From Streptacidiphilus sp041262525 (GTDB lineage: Bacteria > Actinomycetota > Actinomycetes > Streptomycetales > Streptomycetaceae), in assembly GCF_041262525.1 (NCBI RefSeq), contig NZ_JBGCCK010000013.1, forward strand, positions 163,126-227,125: 64,000 nt of DNA, read 5' to 3'. Made by a program: the position numbers and the translations under genes. Positions 1 to 7,789 of this stretch are shown here, piece by piece; positions within the stretch are counted from its first letter, which is position 1, and every line of letters begins with the position of its first letter. The notes beneath the pieces are model-generated. The model worked only from the letters and a program-made list of their open reading frames with translations. It was not told the origin of the DNA and did no database searches.

Positions 1-267
1 GTACTTGTCGCGGAAGACGGTCATCAGCTTCTTCTTGACCGAGGCGATCCTGTCGTCGTCGCGCTCGATCACCATGGTGTCGCGGACGGAGATCATCTTC
101 TTCTTGATCACCGCAGCGATCTCACCGGTGGCGTGGTCCTTGAGCTCGAAGGTCTCGCGCACCCGCAGTGCCTTGCCGTCGACCAGGAAGGCCTTCTCCC
201 CGTGCTCGGTCGTGACCCAGTGATCGTCACCGATCCCGAAGACCCGCTCCCGCATCAGATACTTCAT
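1..267 (-). CDS. LURP-one-related / tubby C-terminal-like protein (3' end cut off by window)
   Basis: The reading frame runs from ATG at 267 off the left edge; 89 codons are visible. The protein begins MKYLMRERVFGIGDDHWV and continues with a GEKAFLVDGKALRVRETF stretch and a KKKMISVRDTMVIERD stretch. This is the pattern of the actinobacterial LURP-one-related family (DUF567), a beta-barrel around a central hydrophobic helix that resembles tubby C-terminal domains and phospholipid scramblases. The molecular role of the bacterial members is not established. The C-terminal half, including the expected buried helix, lies outside the window. The following 163 bp (268-430) hold no convincing gene. 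Confidence 0.8.
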   Translation of the reverse strand, partial: MKYLMRERVFGIGDDHWVTTEHGEKAFLVDGKALRVRETFELKDHATGEIAAVIKKKMISVRDTMVIERDDDRIASVKKKLMTVFRDKY

Positions 268-430
268 CGCACTGCCTCTCCGCACTTCATGGATGTCACC
301 GTATGGACGTCGCCGTCGGCCTGACCGTCGGCACCACCGCCCATGCTCGCATCCGAAAGGGCGTCAGCCCACGCTCGCCGAGCCAGAGTCAGAGCCCGGG
401 GGCAGGACCCGAGGACGTGGGGTCTCGCAG

Positions 431-1138
431 CTACCCGAAGGCCGGTAGGGCCGAGACGGTACGCAGATGATGGAGAAGGGCGTCCGGCGACAAGCGGACG
501 AAGGGCGTGTCCGTTCCCTTCTCGGTCTCCACCTCGGCGAACACCTCCACGGCCGCAGGAAGATGAGGGCCCTCCAACACGAGGCTTATCGCGGCTTGGG
601 CGGGATCCGGCCTGACCCGGTGCAGGACGGTGCTCGACATCGTGTAACGGGTGCCTTGGGTGAGGTGTGCGTCGAAGACGCATTTCAGGGTGCGGCGGCC
701 GAGCGGGACAAGCGAGTAGGACGACTGATCGTCGGCGGATCGGTATCTATAGCCGAAGAAGCTCTGACCCTGCTCGCTCACCTGGAATTCCTGGTGCCGA
801 TAGCCGCCGGCCAGTATGGCCGCAGTGAAATCCCACCGATGATTGTGGATATTCTCCGCGTCTGCAGCCGACGCGGCGTCATCAGTTCTCCAGGCATGCA
901 GCCTGAGCCGGAATTCCGGGGCGGTGAGCAGCACGATCTTCGCAAATCCGTTCGGATGCCAGAGTGATCGAGCGAGAACCTCGCCGAAGAAGTCCTCCCT
1001 CCCGATGACTTCTCCGACAAGTGCGCGAAAGACCGGAGGGTGGAGCACCGAGGAGAGAGCCCTGGACAGCGCATCACTCCTGCCATTCGCGTGCTCCATG
1101 GCGAATTGCGTAAGACGCTTCTCAAGCTCTCCGATCAC
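431..1138 (-). CDS. cupin-like protein of unknown function
   Basis: A 235-residue protein starting at GTG 1138, with a GGAGGGGG ribosome binding site just upstream. Near the middle it has an IHNHRWDFTAAILAGGY segment, which resembles cupin motif 1 (HxH then a glycine turn, with Thr where Glu is usual). Further on, SSTVLHRV could supply the second-motif histidine. I therefore read it as a metal-binding cupin fold, but I do not recognise the family. It is the last gene of a run of four minus-strand genes (4085 to 431); the 132-bp gap before it is the largest in the run, so it may have its own promoter. There is no signal peptide. A dioxygenase or a small-molecule sensor are both possible. Confidence 0.55.
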   Translation of the reverse strand: MIGELEKRLTQFAMEHANGRSDALSRALSSVLHPPVFRALVGEVIGREDFFGEVLARSLWHPNGFAKIVLLTAPEFRLRLHAWRTDDAASAADAENIHNHRWDFTAAILAGGYRHQEFQVSEQGQSFFGYRYRSADDQSSYSLVPLGRRTLKCVFDAHLTQGTRYTMSSTVLHRVRPDPAQAAISLVLEGPHLPAAVEVFAEVETEKGTDTPFVRLSPDALLHHLRTVSALPAFG

Positions 1139-1270
1139 CGTGATCCCCCTCCATGAGATCTGCGTGCAGGGGCCGTGAGCTCAACGGGCCGCCCTGTCCC
1201 GATTCCCGCCTCCACAGGATGCCGGATGCGGAAGCACCAGGACGAGAGCGCCGAAGCCGGATGGCCACAT

Positions 1271-2185
1271 TCAGCCGCCTTCGATGAAATCCCCGATGCG
1301 CAGCCTTCCCAACTGCCGCTCCAGACGCGCGGCGGCCGGAACCACCCGCGCGAGTTCGGCGACCACCCGAGCGGAGCCCGCCACCAGACACTGCTCGTCC
1401 CCCGGCCCGTGCAGGCCCGAGGCGAACGGAACACCCGAGAAGTCCTGGATCCGCAACCCAGCCTCGGTCGCGATGAGAGCGCCGGCGTGGAGGTCGATCT
1501 CTCCGATTCGGTACCCGACGATGCCGTCGATGTCGCCGCGGGCCAGCATGGTCCAACAGGTCAGCGGTGCCCACAGGTCCAGCACGCGATGGGCGACGTG
1601 GGACAGGACCATGCGCAGCGCCTGAGCCTTTGCGTCGTCTCTGGCGACGCTGTACCCCTGGATCCAGGCCAGCAGCGGCCTGGGCCGCGCCTGCGTCTGC
1701 GGGGTGTGGAACAGCCGCCCGCCGGCGTCCCAGGCGCCCTGCCGATGGATGGCGGACCACGTCCTGCGCGAGACGGGGTCGTGAACCACGCTCATGACGG
1801 GGACTCCGTCGCGGCAGAGCGCGATGCCGATCGCGAGCACCGGCAGGCCGATCACCACGTTGTTCGTGCCGTCCACGGGATCGATCAGCCAGGTCCAGCG
1901 CGCCTCGGCCTCGGCGCCGACGGCCTCCCCCATTTCCTCGGAGATGATGCGATGACCGGGGAAGGCCTGCTGGATCGCTCCGACGATCAGCTTCTCCGAC
2001 GTGAAGTCGAGTTCCGTCACGACGTCGCCGGACTCACCCTTGGCCTGAATGTCGAGACTCTGGAAGAGCCTGGCCCGCACCAGGGATCCTGCTGCCTCGG
2101 CAGCTTCGACGGCGACTGCACGCGCATGCGAAAGATCGCAGTCCACGAGACGGGTCACCCCTTCTGTCGGTCGCACATTGCGCAT
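1271..2185 (-). CDS. inositol monophosphatase-family phosphatase
   Basis: A 304-residue protein. I use ATG 2185 rather than the longer frame because AGGAGAG lies about 8 bp upstream of it and the longer frame runs into the preceding gene. The family signatures are in order: ISEEMG (metal-binding Glu), WLIDPVDGTNN (the Mg2+-binding DPxDGTxN motif) and, near the C-terminus, EIDLHAGALIATEAG in place of the usual WDxAAG. IMPase-family enzymes remove phosphate from inositol-1-phosphate, 3'-phosphoadenosine phosphates, fructose bisphosphate or histidinol phosphate; the substrate cannot be read from sequence. It lies 37 bp after a two-helix membrane protein and downstream of an EEP-fold phosphodiesterase, so the operon may act on phosphorylated inositol, lipid or nucleotide compounds (inference). 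Confidence 0.85.
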   Translation of the reverse strand: MRNVRPTEGVTRLVDCDLSHARAVAVEAAEAAGSLVRARLFQSLDIQAKGESGDVVTELDFTSEKLIVGAIQQAFPGHRIISEEMGEAVGAEAEARWTWLIDPVDGTNNVVIGLPVLAIGIALCRDGVPVMSVVHDPVSRRTWSAIHRQGAWDAGGRLFHTPQTQARPRPLLAWIQGYSVARDDAKAQALRMVLSHVAHRVLDLWAPLTCWTMLARGDIDGIVGYRIGEIDLHAGALIATEAGLRIQDFSGVPFASGLHGPGDEQCLVAGSARVVAELARVVPAAARLERQLGRLRIGDFIEGG

Positions 2186-2222
2186 GCGTTCTGCCTCTCC
2201 TGGCGCACGGGAACCAGCCGCT

Positions 2223-3251
2223 TCATTCCGGCTCGCCGAATTCCGGGTCACCGTAAGGGTTCTTCGCATGGACAGCTTTTTCGATGATCTGCTCCAGATC
2301 ATCTTCTCCATACTCCTCGGGCAGGTCTATCTGCAGACCGACGAAGAGCGCGCGCACCTCGGAACAGGTCGGCCTCCCACTGAGGTGAAACCGCAGGGCC
2401 GATTCCAGTGGTACCCGGCGGGCCTGGGTGAAACTGGTGCGCAGCTCCGTGGCGTAGCCATCATAGAGCGGGCTCTCGTCGGAAATCATCACGGCCGGAC
2501 CGTCATCCTGGGTAATGATGATCTGATTGGCCGACAGGTCGAACCGGAAAGTCGACACGGTCGACGTCAGACCGACCCCGATATCCAGAATTTGCGACAA
2601 CCCCTGCTGATGCCAGCAGGCCGCCAGAATGGTCGCGAACGACTCCTTTCTCGTCCGGTCCGTCGTCCAGAACTCCCCGGTCCCGTCCGGGCCTGAGGCG
2701 ACCGAGGTCCGGTACCGCGCGTACTGCTCGCAGAGCGCCTCGTTGGTGGGATCCAGGATCTCCAGGCGCATCGTCAACGCCCGTCGTTCACGCCGCGCGA
2801 TCTCCGCGCACACCGGCAGCGTGACCGCTCGGGTGTACGTACCCGTTCCCCCCTTGAACATCCACCGATCCGTGTGCTTGCGCGCAGCTCTGAACGCCCA
2901 GTCGATGTCCGCGCCCTTGAGCGTCCGGATACTCGCCAAGCCCTGGACGGTGACGTGCATGCTCCGCGTCGACTGCTCCAGCCGGCTGATCAGGGCCAGC
3001 TTTCCCTGGAGGTCGTTGATGAGGGAGAGGGTGGCCGCCAGCGTCCCACGCAGATTCTGGTCCGTCGCGTCCTCGTTCCACCTGTCGCGCAGCAGCGCGA
3101 AGGACAGCACCGCGATGACGACGAGGATCGAGTTCTCGACGAGATGAGCGGAGACGAGGTCGAGCAGGCTCAGCACGCTCACGGCGATGCCGAGGACCAA
3201 TGGCACGATCGCATCGACGTTCTCAGCGAACCGAACCATCCAGCGTTTCAT
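2223..3251 (-). CDS. two-helix membrane protein with large cytoplasmic domain, function unknown
   Basis: A 342-residue protein with GAGGGGGAT before ATG 3251. Residues about 14-31 and 40-54 are two closely spaced hydrophobic helices; the rest is soluble and probably cytoplasmic. The soluble part contains RWMFKGGTGTYTRAVTLP followed by RLEILDPTNEALCEQYARYR, and later IIITQDDGPAVMISDES. This layout weakly recalls proteins with an inactive phospholipase-D-like fold, but no HxK(x4)D motif is present, so I would not call it a PLD. A membrane anchor next to an EEP hydrolase and an IMPase suggests it holds or regulates a small enzyme complex at the membrane (inference). Gaps to its neighbours are 42 and 37 bp, consistent with one transcript. 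Confidence 0.6.
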   Translation of the reverse strand: MKRWMVRFAENVDAIVPLVLGIAVSVLSLLDLVSAHLVENSILVVIAVLSFALLRDRWNEDATDQNLRGTLAATLSLINDLQGKLALISRLEQSTRSMHVTVQGLASIRTLKGADIDWAFRAARKHTDRWMFKGGTGTYTRAVTLPVCAEIARRERRALTMRLEILDPTNEALCEQYARYRTSVASGPDGTGEFWTTDRTRKESFATILAACWHQQGLSQILDIGVGLTSTVSTFRFDLSANQIIITQDDGPAVMISDESPLYDGYATELRTSFTQARRVPLESALRFHLSGRPTCSEVRALFVGLQIDLPEEYGEDDLEQIIEKAVHAKNPYGDPEFGEPE

Positions 3252-3293
3252 CGATCCCCCTCACGGCCTCGTCGGCCTTGCCGACGGGCCTGA

Positions 3294-4085
3294 TCAGCCA
3301 GGCGGCTCGGGCAGCGCGAAGACCGCCTGGCAGTAGTGATGGTCGGCTTGGGTCGGCACCACGGAGGTCTCCAGCAAACTGAGCTGCGCGGCCGTGTAGA
3401 CGATGTAGTCCTGCTGGACGCCCTTGGGCGTACTCGGCGTATGGCTGAAGGCGTTCCCGAAGACGCGGCCCTCGAAGATGCTCCCGAGAACGCTTTCGAT
3501 GGGCTCGTGATTGAGGTCGATGGTCGCGATCGTCGGTCCGGCGCCGGCGAGGGTCAGCAGGTCGTCCGCGAAATCCCGCCAGAGCGAGGAGAATCGCGGC
3601 TCCGTGGCCCGCGCTCCGAAGTAGTGGAACGGAAAGAGGTGCGCGTTGACGATCCGGACCGGGACCCCGTGGAACTCGACTTCGGCGACCAGATAGCCCT
3701 TGTCGAACATGTCCCAGCGCTCTCCGGTCGGCCCCGGCCAACTCAGGCCCGGATTGTGGAACATGACCGTCCGCGCCGCAGACAGCCCGCTGCGCGAGAG
3801 AATGGCGAGGCTGAGGTCCGCGTCCGGATCCAGGTGCGACCCGCTGATCCGCGCCGTCTGCTGTGCGTCGGCCCCGAGGGCCTTGGCAATCTCGGCCGCC
3901 TGTCCGGTCCGGCCATCGCGGAACTCGTGGGACTCCTGCAAGCAGAGCACATCCGGACTGCGCTCAAGCAGTTGCTGGACGTGGTAGTCCAACTGCGCCG
4001 TTCCGGACCGCTGATGGGAATCGCCCAGAATCCCCCCGCCGATATTCCAGGTGCCGACCGAGACCGAACGCGAATTGGCGGCCAC
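3294..4085 (-). CDS. endonuclease/exonuclease/phosphatase (EEP) family hydrolase
   Basis: A 263-residue protein from GTG 4085, preceded by GGAGGAGG. The EEP fold motifs appear in order: TWNIGGG at the N-terminus, DVLCLQES (the metal-binding Glu), VNAHLFPFHY, TIDLNHEP (catalytic Asp-x-Asn) and, at the end, TQADHHYCQ (the Asp-His pair). The superfamily covers DNases, sphingomyelinases and inositol polyphosphate 5-phosphatases. There is no signal peptide, so it acts inside the cell. It is the first gene of the four-gene run and shares that run with an IMPase-family phosphatase, which would fit successive removal of phosphate groups from one substrate (inference). A nuclease role is an equally valid reading. 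Confidence 0.8.
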   Translation of the reverse strand: MAANSRSVSVGTWNIGGGILGDSHQRSGTAQLDYHVQQLLERSPDVLCLQESHEFRDGRTGQAAEIAKALGADAQQTARISGSHLDPDADLSLAILSRSGLSAARTVMFHNPGLSWPGPTGERWDMFDKGYLVAEVEFHGVPVRIVNAHLFPFHYFGARATEPRFSSLWRDFADDLLTLAGAGPTIATIDLNHEPIESVLGSIFEGRVFGNAFSHTPSTPKGVQQDYIVYTAAQLSLLETSVVPTQADHHYCQAVFALPEPPG

Positions 4086-4221
4086 TGAGCCTCCTCCCGC
4101 ATGCCCGCGCCCGGGCCGCTCCCTCAGGGTAGAGTCCGCCCTTCTTGATCGTGAGCGATTCCGATGGCTCGGTGGTCGTCGCCGATCCCCAACTCTTGTT
4201 CCAGGTTCGGATACGTCCGCT

Positions 4222-4935
4222 TCATCGCGCTGCTGCTCGGTTCTCCGTCAGGCTCGACGCCGGTGTCACCGTCGGTACTCGGCTGCGATAGAGGTCTTCG
4301 TCGATCGTGGCGAGGGTGGACGGCCGCAGCTGCGCGCCGAGGCCGTAGTACTTCTGGAAGCTCATGATCATCGGACGCCAGCGGTCAGGGTCGATCCGGT
4401 TCGGGTGACCCGGCATCCGGATCGCGTCGGCGACGTGGACGCGGACGACCTCCACCTCGACCGTCCAGATCCGACCGCGCTGGTCGGGGTCGTCCTCGGC
4501 GAGGGAGTGGAAGGCCGCGACCACGGCCTCCAGTTGCACCGGGCACTCGGCGGCGCGCGGCGCGTCGACGCTGCGCCCCGGCAGCAGCGTCAGCCGGGCG
4601 GCGCCGAACTTGTCCGGCTCGTAGCGGTAGCCCTTGCTGCGCTTGCCCTCGGGCACCGGGTCCGCGCCGGTCGTCAGCGCGAGCCGGTCGACGGCGTCGG
4701 CCTGGTCGGCGGCGGGCAGGTTCAGCACGCACGCGCGCTCACGGCGCAGGTTGGCCAACGTGTGCGAGGAACCGCCCAGGCCGATCAGGCCGCGTCGGCC
4801 GAGCCAGAAGGCGGAGGAGATGGGCGCGAGGTTGGGCGTGCCGTCCGCGTTGCGGGTGCCGACGAGCACGACGGGCGTGCCGAAGTAGAGGATCGCCGGG
4901 TCGATCTCGGCGTGGTTGCTGCGATCACTGTCCAT
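4222..4935 (-). CDS. flavin reductase-like FMN-binding protein
   Basis: A 237-residue protein with a split-barrel FMN-binding domain. LYFGTPVVLVGTRNADGTPNLA near the start, SSAFWLGRR and ACVLNLP are the typical flavin reductase (RutF/DIM6-like) segments; the C-terminal part carries MSFQKYYGLG, which is common in the actinobacterial subfamily. It probably reduces FMN with NAD(P)H or is an FMN-dependent oxidoreductase of unknown substrate. ATG 4935 lies only 4 bp after the stop of the EamA transporter upstream, so the two genes are probably translated from one message. Confidence 0.8.
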   Translation of the reverse strand: MDSDRSNHAEIDPAILYFGTPVVLVGTRNADGTPNLAPISSAFWLGRRGLIGLGGSSHTLANLRRERACVLNLPAADQADAVDRLALTTGADPVPEGKRSKGYRYEPDKFGAARLTLLPGRSVDAPRAAECPVQLEAVVAAFHSLAEDDPDQRGRIWTVEVEVVRVHVADAIRMPGHPNRIDPDRWRPMIMSFQKYYGLGAQLRPSTLATIDEDLYRSRVPTVTPASSLTENRAAAR

Positions 4936-4939
4936 GCCG

Positions 4940-5932
4940 TCAAGGCTGAACGATCAAGTCCTCGTCCGTCCGGCGGGAATCGGACACGGCATCCCCGGTC
5001 GGCTCCGCGTCGGGAGCCGGCGCGGACGAGGGCGCGGACGAGGGCGCGGCGCGCCGCCCCCACGCCGTTCCGGCCAGCACCAGCACCGCGCCCACCACAC
5101 CGGCCACGCCGAGGTGGTCACCGCCCAGACTCACCCCGACCACGGCCGCCCAGAGCGGCTCCGTCCCCAGCAGCAGCGCGACGCGCGACGGCGACGTGCG
5201 GCGCACCGCCCACATCTGTACGGCGAAGGCGAACAGCGTGCAGAAGACCGAGAGGAACACCAGCCGCAGCCACTGCCCGCCACCGAAGCCGGCCGCCAAC
5301 GCCCACGGGGCAGGACCCGTACCCGGCAGCAGACAGACCAGCCCGAACGCCACCACCGCGCCGCTGAGCTGAACAGTCGTCAGCGGCAGCGCGGCCGCGT
5401 CGCGGACGGAGCGCAGCCGCGAGCTCGCCAGCACGCTCACGGTGCGCACCAGCGCGGCGAGCAGCATCAGCCCGTCACCGGGCGAGGGCGAGGTGAATCC
5501 CGCCCCCTGGGTCAGCAGCGCCACGCCGACGACGGACAGCCCCGCCGCCGCGAGGAACCCCCGCGACAGCCGCACGCGGGCGACCAGGCTCTCGGCTGCG
5601 GGCGTGAAGATCATCGTGAGGCTGATGATGAGCCCGGCGTTGGTCGCCGAGGTGTGCACGACGCCGTATGTCTCCAACAGCAGGACCAGCCCGAGGATCC
5701 CGCCGAGCAGCAGCCCACCGCGCACCTGCTCCCGCGTCAACGCCCGCAGCCCGCGAAAGCCGAAGACGAACAGCACCGGCAGCACGACCGCGAACCGCAG
5801 CACCAGCACCGGCAGCACGGTCTGCGCGGTGGCCAGCTCCTTGGCGACGAGATAGCTCCCGCCCCACACGACGGCGACCCCCAGCAGCGGCACATCCACC
5901 CACCAGGCCCCGCGCCCCGCTCTGCCCGCCAT
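4940..5932 (-). CDS. EamA/DMT-superfamily transporter
   Basis: A 330-residue integral membrane protein with about ten hydrophobic helices in two EamA repeats. The first begins PLLGVAVVWGGSYLVAKE, with the family's WG-S pattern, and the second is around LLGTEPLWAAVVGVSLGGDHLG. Members export metabolites or amino acids; the substrate is unknown. I chose ATG 5932, which has GAGGGGGAG just ahead; an in-frame ATG at 5959 is possible. The C-terminus is a poly-Ala/Ser/Pro tail. It is probably cotranscribed with the flavin reductase. Confidence 0.85.
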   Translation of the reverse strand: MAGRAGRGAWWVDVPLLGVAVVWGGSYLVAKELATAQTVLPVLVLRFAVVLPVLFVFGFRGLRALTREQVRGGLLLGGILGLVLLLETYGVVHTSATNAGLIISLTMIFTPAAESLVARVRLSRGFLAAAGLSVVGVALLTQGAGFTSPSPGDGLMLLAALVRTVSVLASSRLRSVRDAAALPLTTVQLSGAVVAFGLVCLLPGTGPAPWALAAGFGGGQWLRLVFLSVFCTLFAFAVQMWAVRRTSPSRVALLLGTEPLWAAVVGVSLGGDHLGVAGVVGAVLVLAGTAWGRRAAPSSAPSSAPAPDAEPTGDAVSDSRRTDEDLIVQP

Positions 5933-6046
5933 GACTCCCCCTCGCCCCGGCCCGCTCATCCGCCATACCCGTCACACCGGGGGCGGCGAGCCTAGCGAGC
6001 CACCCGCCCCGGCGGCCCCCGCGTCCAGGTCGCGGACGCGGCCCGC

Positions 6047-6052
6047 TAGCTT
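6047..6052 (+). promoter_or_regulatory. -10-like box of a leaderless promoter
   Basis: TAGCTT ends 7 bp before ATG 6060 and there is no purine-rich ribosome binding site between them. The same spacing occurs before the SseB and VOC genes in this window, which points to transcripts that begin at or near the start codon. Confidence 0.45.
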
Positions 6053-6059
6053 CGCTGGA

Positions 6060-6725
6060 ATGAGAATCGGGGAGTTGGTGGGCGCAGGCCGGACGGCGGA
6101 CGTCTTCGCGCTGGACGAGGGGCGGGTGCTGCGTCGCTATCGAGACGGAAGTGACGCCACCCACGAAATCGCCGTGATGACCTACCTCGCCGAGCACGGG
6201 TATCCGGTGGCCGCCGCCTCGCCGGGTACGGACACCAGTGAGCTGGTGATGCAGCGGCTGCCCGGAGCGACGATGCGGGAAGCCCTGGCCGACGGCACGA
6301 TCACAGCCGAGCGCGCGGGCGAGACGCTGGCGGACCTGCTCCGGCGTCTGCATGCGATACCGGCACGGCTCTCCACCGACCCGGAGCACCGGATCCTGCA
6401 CCTGGACCTCCACCCCGAGAACGTCATGCTGACCCCGGGAGGCCCGATTGTCATCGACTGGGCCACCTCGACCGAGGGTCAGCCCGGACTGGACGTGGCG
6501 ATGGCCGCCCTGATCCTGGCGCAGGTCTCGGTCTCCATGCCCGCCGTCGCCACCATGGCCCGCGCCGTTCTCGCTCCGATGCTCCGGCTTCTCGGCGGCG
6601 TCGAGCCGCGTCAGCTCGAAGAGGCGAGGAGACGGCGCGCGGCCAACCCGACGCTCAGCGAGGAGGAGATCGGTCTGCTCGGCGAAGCGGTAGCCCTGAT
6701 CGACGCGCTGGCCTCCGGCTCCTGA
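6060..6725 (+). CDS. aminoglycoside phosphotransferase-family kinase
   Basis: A 221-residue protein. The start is ATG 6060 (MRIGELVGAGRTADVFAL), which opens directly on the glycine-rich nucleotide loop; the 43 codons upstream are Pro/Arg-rich and unlikely to be coding. HLDLHPENVM is the catalytic loop with its Asp and Asn, and IVIDWAT carries the Mg-binding Asp. This is the APH/choline-kinase fold. At 221 residues it is shorter than drug-modifying APH enzymes, and the family in actinomycetes mostly has unknown small-molecule or protein substrates, so antibiotic resistance should not be assumed. It is transcribed divergently from the EamA transporter. Confidence 0.8.
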   Translation: MRIGELVGAGRTADVFALDEGRVLRRYRDGSDATHEIAVMTYLAEHGYPVAAASPGTDTSELVMQRLPGATMREALADGTITAERAGETLADLLRRLHAIPARLSTDPEHRILHLDLHPENVMLTPGGPIVIDWATSTEGQPGLDVAMAALILAQVSVSMPAVATMARAVLAPMLRLLGGVEPRQLEEARRRRAANPTLSEEEIGLLGEAVALIDALASGS

Positions 6726-6762
6726 CGTGCGCGCGGGCAGCCCACTCTCGTGGGCTTCCGAA

Positions 6763-6858
6763 GGTTTCCGCCGCGTTGCCCATCGCGTGCTCGAGGCCGA
6801 GCCGCTCGAAGCCAGCGTCATCGAAGGCCCAGGAAACCATGGCCTCCACCGCCCGCGG
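6763..6858 (-). pseudogene. decayed fragment of a GNAT N-acetyltransferase
   Basis: On the minus strand this stretch reads RAVEAMVSWAFDDAGFERLG then LEHAMGNAAE, which is the acetyl-CoA-binding end of RimJ-type GNAT enzymes (family pattern WAFDxLGxxRLxLxxxxGN). It lacks the N-terminal half and the frame continues into unrelated sequence. A second, different fragment of the same kind lies at 12301-12423. The surrounding 6726-7087 holds no other gene. Confidence 0.55.
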
Positions 6859-7087
6859 GCAGACACCACTCCCCCGGCCCCGGAGCGGTCCAGGAGGCAA
6901 ACCGAGCCGTGCCGTCCGCGAGATTCAACACCCTCAAAGCGGCACGGCCCAACAGGACGACACTTTCGGCATCGACGACCGCGCCCTCGTGCTGCTCGGC
7001 AAACGCGGCCGGCTCAACACCGACAGGAATGAGCGCGACAGTCCGCACTGGGCGAGTAACCTCTTCGAGGACGAGAGGAGTGGCGCG

Positions 7088-7438
7088 GTGAGTCAGCCGG
7101 TGCACGACGGGTCCGAGCTCATCCCCCGACCCGAGAAGACCCCCGCCGCGCTGAAGGCCGCGCTCGCGGTCGTCGCTGCCGACCGCCTTCCCGAGATGCT
7201 TGAGGGGCAGACCAGGGCGATGGCGGAGGCCATCAAGTCAGGCGGCATCAGCCCCCTCCAGGCGTTCATCGCCCACTGGGCTGCTGTGGTCGAGATCGAA
7301 CGCCGGCCGGACACCTCGGAGGCCTACCACCGTTCGAACTATCTTGCGAACCATAGCGAGACCATCGACGAGTGCCGGCAGCACGCCACCATCGTCGCCG
7401 AGCTCTACCGCTCCGCCTTCGCAGCGGTGAACGGGTGA
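7088..7438 (+). CDS. DUF6247-like small protein, candidate antitoxin
   Basis: A 116-residue protein from GTG 7088, with GAGAGGAG eight bases upstream. After an N-terminal PRPEKTPAALKAALAVVA segment it is mainly helical, ending LYRSAFAAVNG, with an AFIAHWAAVVEIERRP stretch in the middle. That pattern matches DUF6247 proteins of actinomycetes, which often sit directly ahead of a small RelE/ParE-like partner. Its stop overlaps the next start (GTGA at 7435-7438), so the two products are translationally coupled. Role as an antitoxin is inferred from this arrangement, not shown. Confidence 0.6.
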   Translation: MSQPVHDGSELIPRPEKTPAALKAALAVVAADRLPEMLEGQTRAMAEAIKSGGISPLQAFIAHWAAVVEIERRPDTSEAYHRSNYLANHSETIDECRQHATIVAELYRSAFAAVNG

Positions 7439-7692
7439 GCTGGAGCTGGGAGTACCTCCCCAGCGAGGAGTACGTCACCAAGGGCGCGCCGACTGATTTC
7501 CTCGCGGCCGTCTCAGTGAAGGCTGACGAGCTCGTCCGGGCAGCAGAAGCTCAGTACCTGGACGGCACCACATACGAGGGAGCCGGTGAGGCGATGCGAT
7601 ACCTCGACGTGGCGGGTGGGTCCTTTGCCTACTACGTCGTTCCTCGCCTCGAACTCGTGGTGGTCTGCCAGGTGACATCGCCCTTGATGTGA
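7435..7692 (+). CDS. small protein translationally coupled to DUF6247 protein, candidate toxin
   Basis: An 85-residue protein whose GTG start (7435) lies inside the stop of the DUF6247 gene. It begins MSWSWEYLPSEEYV and ends RLELVVVCQVTSPLM, with a beta-strand-rich C-terminal half. Its size, the WxWEY opening and the terminal strand pattern are compatible with RelE/ParE-type small toxins, but no catalytic residue set can be identified. It is followed by about 95 bp of intergenic sequence and then the convergent HEAT-repeat gene. Confidence 0.5.
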   Translation: MSWSWEYLPSEEYVTKGAPTDFLAAVSVKADELVRAAEAQYLDGTTYEGAGEAMRYLDVAGGSFAYYVVPRLELVVVCQVTSPLM

Positions 7693-7789
7693 CGCATCAC
7701 GGACACGTCACAGCCGGGTTGCATCCCCTTCCTCGGATCACGACACTGAACTTAGAGCGACGTCGTCTCCGGCCCGGGCCCCGTACCTC

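Noticed and set aside
6060..6725. Antibiotic resistance by aminoglycoside phosphorylation
   Set aside because: Only the general kinase fold is supported. The protein is short and its substrate loop is not that of known resistance enzymes.
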